From assembly GCF_000213175.1 (NCBI RefSeq), contig NW_009799103.1, positions 3,561,921 through 3,625,920 of the forward strand: a stretch of 64,000 nucleotides of DNA, in the 5' to 3' direction. The notes under the pieces are model-generated. The model ran no database searches, was not told the origin of the DNA, and worked only from the letters and a program-made list of their open reading frames with translations. The first letter of the stretch is position 1. Every line of letters begins with the position of its first letter. This DNA comes from Neurospora tetrasperma FGSC 2508 (lineage: Eukaryota; Ascomycota; Sordariomycetes; Sordariales; Sordariaceae). A program made the translations under genes and the position numbers. Shown one piece after another: positions 56,230-64,000 of the stretch.

Positions 56230-57830
56230 ATGTCTTGTTCACTCGCACCTCAGAGACCGGGTATGCCCGCCCGTCAGATCTCTGCCAGCAGTTTCGCTGA
56301 AGAGTTTGACACTGCTCGAAACCGGCTTACGAAGCTGGACTTTGAGCAAGAGCATAAGCCAGGACATGAGCACGAGGACGAAAGCCCCATAGCCTCACCC
56401 TCTTTGTCCTCAAGCGACTCTCTCACTTCCGAGGAGCCATCTCCTCTCGGGAGCGAGGACGGGGATGATGATGCCACTCCCTTCACCCCCATGTTGGACC
56501 CGGACAGCGACAACGTGGCAGACAACTTTGCATTTGCCTTTGACATCGACGGCGTCTTGGTGCGGGGCGGGAAGCCGATCCCGGAAGCTACTGAGGCGAT
56601 GAAGGTACTCAACGGTGAAAATGAGTACGGTATCAAAGTGTACGCAAGTTTCCAACACCCCCCCCCCCCCCCCCCCCCTTCGCTTCTTACCCCATATGTA
56701 CCGTACCTAGGCACGTAGAGGTAACTAACGAAACTACATCCAGACCTTACATCTTCCTCACCAACGGCGGCGGCAAATTCGAATCCGAGCGGTGCGCCGA
56801 CCTCTCGCGCCAACTCGACATGACCGTCTCCGAAGGCCAATTCATCTGCGGCCACACGCCCATGCGCGAGCTTTCCTCTCGCTACCGCGATTGCCCCGTC
56901 CTCGTCGTAGGCGGCGAAGGCGAAACGTGCCGACTAGTCGCTGAATCCTACGGGTTCCACGACGTCATCACGCCCGGCGACATTCTCAAAGCCAACGCCA
57001 GCACCGCTCCCTTTCGCCGCCTCACGCCCGCCGAACACGCTGCCTCGCGCGACCTTTTGTCCAGCCGCCGCCGCCGCCGCCGCCCGGAAGTAAGAAAATT
57101 AAGCGACATCGTCATTTCCGCTGTCTTTGTCTTTGCCGATAGTCGTGATTGGGCGTCGGATTTACAGATTATCTTGGACATTGCGCAGTCGCGCGGCGGC
57201 AGGCTGGAGACGCGGTCGGAAACGTTTGATGAGGGCCCGCCGATCTATTTCTCGCATAGTGATGTGGTGTGGTCGGCGGCGCACGAACACGTGCGGTTGG
57301 GAATGGGTGCGCTGCGCAAGATGGTGGAGACGGTGTTTGAGGAGACGACGGGCGGGAAGAAGTTGGTTACACATGCGTTTGGGAAGCCGCAGGTGGGCAC
57401 GTTTGAGTTTGCTGAGCGCTTGTTGAGGCAGTGGCGGGCGGAGAAGCATGGGCTTGGGCTTGGGACTTTACACGGGCGATCCCAGGCGCCGGCTGTGAGG
57501 ACGGTGTATTTTGTGGGAGATACGCCGGAGAGTGATATCAAGGGGACGAATGCCATGGATGAAAAGAGCGGGAGGGAGGGGACGGAGTGGTATTCGATTT
57601 TGGTCAAGACGGGGGTGTATCAGGAGGGCACGGAGCCGAGATACAGGCCGAGGAAGTTGGTGGGAAATGTGCTGGATGCGGTTCATCATGGGATTAGGAG
57701 GGAGATGGCGAGGAAGAAGACGGCTACGGAAGGGAGGTTGTTGTCGTTGGATGAGGATGTGTTCAAGAAGGTGGGGGAAGGGAGGATGCCGGAGATTGTG
57801 GAGAGGGTTGGGCCGTTTTCTGAGCAGTGA
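56230..57830 (+). CDS. HAD-superfamily protein of the CECR5/HDHD5 (YKR070W) type
   Basis: Exons 56230-56639 and 56744-57830 give 498 residues from the first ATG (MSCSLAPQRPG). The intron (104 nt) splits a Val codon, so the joined text reads YGIKVPYIFLTNGGGKFESE. Motif I FDIDGVLVRGG holds the catalytic Asp pair, FLTNGGG is motif II, and VYFVGDTPESDIKGTNAMD is motif IV. The large cap after GGEGETCRLVAESYGF, with FVFADSRDWASDLQIILDI, is diagnostic of the CECR5/HDHD5 group within class IIA HAD proteins. Yeast YKR070W is mitochondrial and its substrate is unknown. The N-terminal 95 residues are acidic and Ser-rich. The intron contains a run of 21 C residues. An Arg-rich run near the cap is coded by CCG repeats. 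Confidence 0.9.
56658..56678. repeat. Poly-C run of 21 in the HAD gene intron
   Basis: Twenty-one consecutive C residues on the coding strand start 18 bases into the 104-nt intron. The run takes up one fifth of the intron. Confidence 0.93.
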
Positions 57831-58613
57831 TTGGGACTTCCCGTTCTTGTGATACCTTTGAAGATGACTATGTAGTCATAACAAGAGGGGTTCAAGTGGT
57901 GTCTTCTTCACGAGACTCGGAACAGATGAGCAATGAATTGTTATCTTGCACTTCGGAATCAACATCTGTAGCATGTTTTGACAGGTTAGGTTGCAGGTGG
58001 TGGCTTATGTCTTTTGTTAGTAATTTCGCCATGCTATAGCCTTTACACTAACAAATCGGATACTAGCGCACGTACTCCCTATCTCAATCCATCTAAGTCA
58101 TGAACCCCACCGCTTCACCACCGTGCAACATGTCACGATACTGCCATCCATCGTTTCTTCCCTTACAGTAGTGTAGCTTGCCAAAAACACCAAACGACAA
58201 CACCCCTCACTTTCAGTCGTCTCCCCGCAACGTGCATACGGTAACACTGGGCCTGGAAAATGGCCGTGCAACATTGGAATGTGGTGGTTTCCCCGCATAG
58301 CATGACCACTCGGATCGGCATGTCTTGGATACGGAGTTTCTTATTGCTCCGCAAGACACGCGATCGTCATCGGCCGGCTGCAAGCCTCCCGTCGTTAGAT
58401 TGCTTGCATGGGATTCCAAGGAAGGGAGCTTGCAACTGAACATACCATCTGGTATGGTTGAGGTGTACAACCATCCAGGCCCGTCTTCTTCGAACAGAAT
58501 CTCTCCCTTTGCCAGCCCGAAGAGGAGCGGATGTGCTGGGAACTAAGACGAACTCGGGCCCCGAATAGCTTCACTCCCAATTCACCACCACCACCACCAC
58601 CACCACCACCAAG
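57831..58613. other. Intergenic region before the GH125 gene
   Basis: About 780 bp with no gene. Just before the GH125 start is a CAC microsatellite (58583-58610), which makes an unstructured CA-rich leader directly against the initiation codon. Confidence 0.55.
58583..58610. repeat. CAC trinucleotide microsatellite in the leader
   Basis: About nine CAC/ACC units end four bases before the GH125 ATG. Confidence 0.9.
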
Positions 58614-60284
58614 ATGAAGGGCCTATCAAACCTCATCACCCAAATTCTGGGCTTTGTTCCAACCCGCCAATCCTCACCGCAACCACAAACCCAAGTTCAA
58701 GCCCAGATCCAACCACCCTCGTACTGCCCCGACTACTCCTCCTACGCCAAAACGCGCCATGAACCCTTTTCGACCGGCCGCCATGCCCTCCCCTACCAAC
58801 GCCCTGCTCCCTCATGCCGAACCTTCAACTCCTCCGTGATCGAGTCCTTCATCAGCAACATGTCCACCATCATCACCGACCCGGACCTCTACCGCTTATT
58901 TGAAAACACATACCCCAACACCCTCGACACCGCCATCAAATGGCACGGCAGCGCCGCCAACAACTCAGCCGAGGAGCTCACCTTTATCATCACCGGCGAC
59001 ATCAACGCCATGTGGCTACGCGACAGCGCCAACCAGCTCGCTTCCTACCTGCCCTTCTTAGCACCCTCTTCCTCGCGCGACTCGCTTGCCTCACTTTACC
59101 GGGGCGTCATCAACCTCCAAGCGCGTTACCTGCTCACTTCACCCTTCTGTAACTCGTTCCAGCCTCCTTCCGAGTCCGGGATTCCGCCCGCCACGAACTC
59201 TGCTGCTTCGTCGGATACCGTCTACCCGCCCTATGACCCGGAAAAGGTATTCGAGTGTAAATACGAACTGGACAGTCTGGCTTCCTTTCTGCAGATCTCT
59301 GCTCAATACCACGCCGCGACGAACGATACGGCTTTCTTTGGCAGGTTCCAGTGGCTGGAGGCCGTTCAGACGGTGCTGGATACGGCCAAGGCGATGATGA
59401 CGCCTACGTATGGACCGGAAGGTCAGGTACTGGAGAGTCCGTATACGTTTACGCGGATGACGACGCGCACGACCGAAACGCTAGCTAACGACGGGCTGGG
59501 TAATCCTGTAGCGAGGGATATCGGACTGATAAGAAGTGCGTTCCGACCAAGCGACGACTCGACGATTTTTCAGTTTTTGATACCGAGTAATATGATGTTT
59601 GCCAAGTACGCTGGGGATGTCGCTTCCATCGTCTCCTCACTTAGTTCCCTTTCCGGTACCCAACCTGGGCTCAAAACCCCTCCAGCAAATCTATCCACCT
59701 CCCTCTCCTCTCTATCTACTTCCCTCCGACAGGCCATTTCGAAACACGCCATTATTTCTCTTCCTACCCTCAACTCAACAGAAACAACAGAAAAAGTCTA
59801 CGCCTACGAAATAGACGGCTACGGCTCTTTTTCTCTAATGGACGACGCCAACCTCCCCTCGCTCCTCTCCGCCCCTCTCTTCGACTACTTTTCTTCTTCT
59901 TCTTCCTCTTCCAATTCCTCCTCCGATCCGGTCTACCAACGAACCCGCTCCCACCTCCTAGGAACCAACACCAACCCCTACATGATGCATGGGCCAGTCA
60001 TCAACGCCGTTGGCGGACCGCACGCAGGACCCGGGATGGCGTGGCCGATGGCAAGTATCGTGCGAATCATGACGAGCTCGGACGACGAGGAGATCTATGC
60101 GGTCCTGAAGGAGTTGGTGGGGAGTACGGATGGGTTGGGGCTGATTCATGAGAGTGTGAATAGTTTTGATAGCCGAAAATGGACGAGGGAGTGGTTTTCG
60201 TGGGCGAATGGGTTGTTTGGGCAGATGGTGTGGGATTTGGTGAGACGGAATAAAGGGAGGGTTTTGAGGAGGGGGTATCAGTAG
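58614..60284 (+). CDS. GH125 exo-alpha-1,6-mannosidase (former DUF1237)
   Basis: A single exon encodes 556 residues. The family signature GDINAMWLRDSANQLASYLPF lies near residue 125 and forms part of the active site. Later conserved blocks are KVFECKYELDSLASFLQI, YAYEIDGYGSFSLMDDANLP, MHGPVINAVGGPHAGPGMAWPMASI and HESVNSFDSRKWTREWFSWANGLFGQM. GH125 enzymes remove alpha-1,6-linked mannose from the non-reducing end with inversion. The Asp and Glu carried by these blocks are candidates for acid and base, but I have not aligned them. No clear signal peptide is visible (MKGLSNLITQILGF is only weakly hydrophobic), so the location is uncertain. A serine run (DYFSSSSSSSN) is coded by a TTC/TCT repeat. 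Confidence 0.92.
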   Translation: MKGLSNLITQILGFVPTRQSSPQPQTQVQAQIQPPSYCPDYSSYAKTRHEPFSTGRHALPYQRPAPSCRTFNSSVIESFISNMSTIITDPDLYRLFENTYPNTLDTAIKWHGSAANNSAEELTFIITGDINAMWLRDSANQLASYLPFLAPSSSRDSLASLYRGVINLQARYLLTSPFCNSFQPPSESGIPPATNSAASSDTVYPPYDPEKVFECKYELDSLASFLQISAQYHAATNDTAFFGRFQWLEAVQTVLDTAKAMMTPTYGPEGQVLESPYTFTRMTTRTTETLANDGLGNPVARDIGLIRSAFRPSDDSTIFQFLIPSNMMFAKYAGDVASIVSSLSSLSGTQPGLKTPPANLSTSLSSLSTSLRQAISKHAIISLPTLNSTETTEKVYAYEIDGYGSFSLMDDANLPSLLSAPLFDYFSSSSSSSNSSSDPVYQRTRSHLLGTNTNPYMMHGPVINAVGGPHAGPGMAWPMASIVRIMTSSDDEEIYAVLKELVGSTDGLGLIHESVNSFDSRKWTREWFSWANGLFGQMVWDLVRRNKGRVLRRGYQ

Positions 60285-60745
60285 GTAGTGTCAGTAGGTG
60301 TCGAGTGGGTGGCAAGGAGGCCAAAGGCTATATCGCGCGTGGTATTTGGGCATGATAATGCCTTCACCTTCTATTCGCCTCTAGTTCTACGACCCTAATA
60401 GATCGAAAAGTAAAATGAAATTACAACGTATATTCCAAACATACAAGGTACAAGATAGGCTCGACGCTCGTATATCTTGACCAAAAAAGTCTCCTACTAT
60501 GTACAGTACCATACAGTTTTCCTTGAGATATCAGTGAGTGCACGCATAAGTGTAACAAAAGAAGGCGTGATATACATTAAAGATCATGACAGGTCGTCAG
60601 GCACTACCTCCCACTCACTCACTCACTCACTCACTCACTCCCCACTGCCCACTACAAGTCCACCAAGTCACGGTCGATTTCGTGAGACCTGATGAGTATT
60701 GTACTTGGCATCCCCCGCTACCCAGCACCCCGTTTGCCTTCATAT
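60285..60745. other. Convergent 3' region with a CACT repeat
   Basis: 3' flanks of the GH125 gene and the membrane-protein gene. It contains a CACT tetranucleotide tract at 60612-60640. No gene is seen. Confidence 0.55.
60612..60640. repeat. Tetranucleotide microsatellite (CACT)7
   Basis: Seven tandem CACT units in non-coding DNA between convergent genes. Confidence 0.95.
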
Positions 60746-62253
60746 TCATCTCGCCTTCCCAATCCCCCCCGTCAAACTCTCCCGATTAATCCTCACCACC
60801 GTCCTCCCCTGCTCCTCAAAGTCGACATAATGCGGCGCCGGCACCGGCACCGGCCTGCTCGGCGTCTTGGTCAGCGGCACACTCGGACTGCTCGTGCTCG
60901 CCACGCTCGGGGGCATGGGCCAGTTGATCTGCGACGCCGTCATCATGGCGCTGTGCACGCTAAAGGTGCTGACGCTTTCGATGCTGGGCCGACGATGACC
61001 GAGGGTACCGATCTCCTTTTCTTCATCTGACAATAAAGGTGATGGTGGTCCCATTACCGCTGGCGAGACGGTAGAAATAGGCGAGACGGCGCCAGGAGCA
61101 AATGCTGAGCTGATGTGCGTGGGCGGAGGGGTTATCATGGATAAGCTGAAGTTGCTGGAATGTGAGGAGGACGGCGGTGGAGGAGGCGCAGGGCGAGGAG
61201 CAGTGTAAGGTGCTGTTCTGGATGGTGATGATGATGATGCTGGGACGAGATATTGTGAGTTGTTGTTTGTCTGCTGCATTGACGGTGATTGTTGTTGTTG
61301 AGCGGCAGGTGTGTTGCGCAAGGCGGCCGCAGCCGAGGAGGAAGCGTCTTCAGCTTGTCCATGTCTATGTCCTCCACCAGACCTGGCTCCTACAGCGGCA
61401 GCACCGGCGCCAACGGTGGCGGCTAGTCCATTATCGAGCAGAGAGCTGCTGGCTTCTTCTGGATGGTGTTTCCCGTAGGGAGAGTTGTTGCCGCGGCGCG
61501 CGAGCGCGCGTTTTCGATGGAAGAAGAGGGCTACGAGGGAGATGACGAGCACGAGGACAACGCCGACTGGGGAATTTACGGGTTAGTTACAGTTTGGTAT
61601 GATAATGGAAAACGGAGAGAGAACATACCGATGATACCGGCTATAGTACCACCTCCAAGCCCACCATCTGCACTCTGGTAATTGGCCGTTCCGTTTGCGC
61701 CTCCGCCTTGTTGGTAATTTGAGGCCGAGTTCAAGTTGTTGTTGTTGTAACTTCCGGCGCCTGATGTCGGCAGAGGCCCTGATGAGAAAGTAGGGGCATG
61801 CGTGTCGATTGCCAATGTGTCATAGTCGGTGTACCTGGTTGCAAACGTCGTTTCGCCCAGGACGACAGTCATGGAACGAGTTGAATCCGAGATAGTCGTA
61901 TGAGCTGGTTGCCCTCGGTCAGGTTGAGTCGGTTGTGTTCTTTGTCCGCCATTGTCCCCTTGAGCATATGTTGGTTGCCCTGGTGCTGGAGCCTGTGTCG
62001 GATAGTTTGTCTGTTGTCTTTGTGTTGTGTTGGGACCGTTTGCAGTGGGATTCGTAGTCTGCTGAGCAGTCGGTGCTGGTCTGTATGTGGCTGTCGTCCC
62101 AGTGTTGCCGCCGTTGTGATCCTGATTTCCTCCATTGTCTCCCTCCCAACCACCATCTGATGCTCCGTTTCGTGGATTCAACCTCGGATTCTGATTCCCG
62201 TGACCTCCATGACCAAAGGGCCAGGTTCTTCCTTCATGGTTCTTTTCTCCCAT
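60746..62253 (-). CDS. Single-pass membrane protein with Ser/Pro-rich tail (mid2-like layout)
   Basis: Exons 62253-61629 and 61566-60746 give 481 residues. The 62-nt intron (GTATGT...CTAAC...CAG) splits a Val codon inside the membrane helix. Residues 1-200 are rich in Gly, Asn, Gln, Thr and Pro and look disordered or glycosylated. The joined helix reads GGTIAGIIVGVVLVLVISLV followed by ALFFHRKR, a standard stop-transfer. The approximately 250-residue tail is Ser/Pro-rich with polyproline (PAPPPPPSSS) and ends in an acidic-basic VDFEEQGRTVVRINRES motif. The layout resembles fungal wall-stress sensors of the Mid2/WSC type, but there is no WSC cysteine domain and the model lacks a signal peptide, so an upstream exon may be missing. 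Function is unknown. Confidence 0.75.
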
Positions 62254-64000
62254 TTGCCTTTTAGCCGGCGTTGATTCGATATACGTGTGTTGGTGAAGTA
62301 TGTCTTATTTCCCGGCCATCCGTGTCGATTCGTCTTTGTCAAAGTTGCCGAGTTCAAATGACGTCGTCCAAACAATCGAATATTCCAAGTCGATAACACA
62401 GCGTCTTTGTGTAATATGAAGGAGAGAAAAAGACAAAAGGTTAAATGGGAGGGATAGAAGCTTCTTAGAGAAGCCAGGGGAGCAAACAACATTTGAAGGC
62501 AGCAAGGGTAGGAGGAGTACGACATGAGTGTTCGGCGAAAGAAGAAAGGAAAGAAGTTTGATGGACCGGGGCCGGGGTCGGGGATGCTCCCTTGGTGTCC
62601 CCTTCATCCTGGTGGGAAGCCATTACATCGTCAGGTTTGGCGCATGTTTGTTCCGGATGGTGGAAATGGACAAGATCTGCCCTGCTGCCGTCTACGGAAG
62701 GATGGGAATAGGAAAGGTGAGGTGACACTCTGGGTGGTGACAGTAGCCGGCCTCTCTCTAGGCATGCTTTTGGCACCTGCCTGCCGGACTGTTTATCCCT
62801 AGCACACTAGTTCCTGCAAGGTACTGGACAGGGACCTGGCACAGGCTGCCAACTGACACCTGCCCCTGCACAAGCTGCGGGGAAGGGACCCGACCCCTGT
62901 GCGACCCCAAAAAAAAGTCCGATGGTTATTTCGTTTCAAGCCCTGTGGTTGACGTGTTGGTCTCTGCTTTTCCGTCTAACAAATGATCCGGACTTGTCTT
63001 CCGATATCAAGGGAAATCTCTTTTGTTCTTTTCTTTCGACTTGTTCTTCGGTATCCTCCGTCATCTCATCATTGTAAGCCCCAAATACACTACTTCCATA
63101 GTTCCTTCAGGTTGCCTTCCTCAGCCGTTGGATTGTAGTATGGCCGGCTCTATCCACTGCAGATCTTCATATTTTTTCCCGTCTCTGTGCCGCTCATTCT
63201 GTTGGCAGGAGGTAATCACTATCCGTTAGGTTACACGACTGCAACGCAGAAGGGAAAGTGGAATGCAGAATTGGATGCTGTCGTCAGCTTACGGCAATCG
63301 GCAGGAACTACAAAGACCACCATCATGGGGGGCATTGGCGCTAACCAAACCTTCAGTGGGGTCCATCCGCAAAAGTTAGTGTAATGTAGTGTACCTACTA
63401 TGTTACACTAAAGGGGCCGATTTTAGCGCATCTCACCCGGAATGCTGCTAAGAATATGGAAGGTAAGGAAGATACTTGTTCAGCGGTGATCATGATCGCC
63501 AGCGCCAAACCCTATGTGGTTCGATATGCCGGGAGATAAAAAGACGGTTGAGGCTTACGAAATGCAGGTGCCATCACTTTGAGACATTGCCCTTTTTATA
63601 TGTTTTTTCGGGGTTGAAGCCGAATCGCGAGACTTCATTTTCATACTCTTACAGTGTCTAAAGTCAATCTCTTGACACAAGGCGGCACCCTGCTCTGTTA
63701 AGGTAGTAGTGTTCCCTTGTACACTGAAAGGGGCTTCGCTGCGCCCCTGCCTGCCGACCAGGGCCAAAATCCCACATGTTGTTAGCACATGACTTGATGT
63801 TGCTTTATCACTCCATTTCTATATCTACAACACTCATTTGATCCCTGGGAAATAACGTAGGATTGATGTAGATCCGTTCTTCGACCTGTTTTCCAGAATG
63901 ATTTGAACCGAACCGAGGCCTGGGAGTGCCTCTGTACCCGATCGATGCGGATGATGCCGGTATCTACAAAACATACGACACCAACACAGAGGTAGTACTT
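62254..64000. other. Right-hand intergenic edge
   Basis: The left part should be the promoter and leader of the membrane-protein gene. The rest shows no gene, RNA or mobile element I can support; open frames are short and unrelated to known domains. Confidence 0.5.

Overview
The window reads as nuclear DNA of a filamentous ascomycete, most likely a member of the Sordariaceae (Neurospora or a close relative). The genes have short introns with GTA(C/A)GT donors, CTAAC-type branch points and NAG acceptors. Coding exons are GC-rich and C-ending, the intergenic DNA is full of short tandem repeats, and the proteins resemble Neurospora-type versions of known families. I see no CRISPR array, no rRNA gene, no convincing tRNA gene and no intact transposon.

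Left part (0.7-24.7 kb) is dominated by translation and one-carbon metabolism. A DEAH RNA helicase (minus strand) and the very large Gcn1 translational activator (plus strand) are transcribed divergently. They are followed by ribosomal protein eL19, whose start codon is split by a long structured intron, and by mitochondrial serine hydroxymethyltransferase. The middle (24.7-37 kb) holds a three-domain isochorismatase/AlkB/GST-like fusion, a leucine-rich-repeat kinase of bacterial appearance, the TFIID subunit TAF8 and cpc-2 (RACK1). The fourth cpc-2 intron carries a U24-type box C/D snoRNA. Gcn1 and CPC-2 both act in the general (cross-pathway) amino-acid control of fungi.

Right part (37-64 kb) is looser. 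It holds a DUF3112-like seven-helix membrane protein interrupted by one in-frame TAG, mitochondrial ribosomal protein uL22m, a CFEM membrane protein with an apparent 2-bp frameshift, cytochrome oxidase subunit Cox9 split into four tiny exons, the mitochondrial export factor Som1, an XRCC2-like recombination protein sharing a 105-bp divergent promoter with som1, a CECR5/HDHD5-type HAD protein, a GH125 alpha-mannosidase and a single-pass Ser/Pro-rich membrane protein. Four products (SHMT, uL22m, Cox9, Som1) belong to mitochondria.

The most interesting points are the U24 snoRNA in the RACK1 gene (same host as yeast ASC1, but a different intron context and an altered second guide), the strong stem in intron 1 of the eL19 gene, the bacterial-looking LRR kinase, the triple-domain AlkB fusion, and the two membrane-protein genes whose reading frames look recently damaged. 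Exon boundaries were set by eye from splice consensus, frame and family conservation; no alignment program was run.
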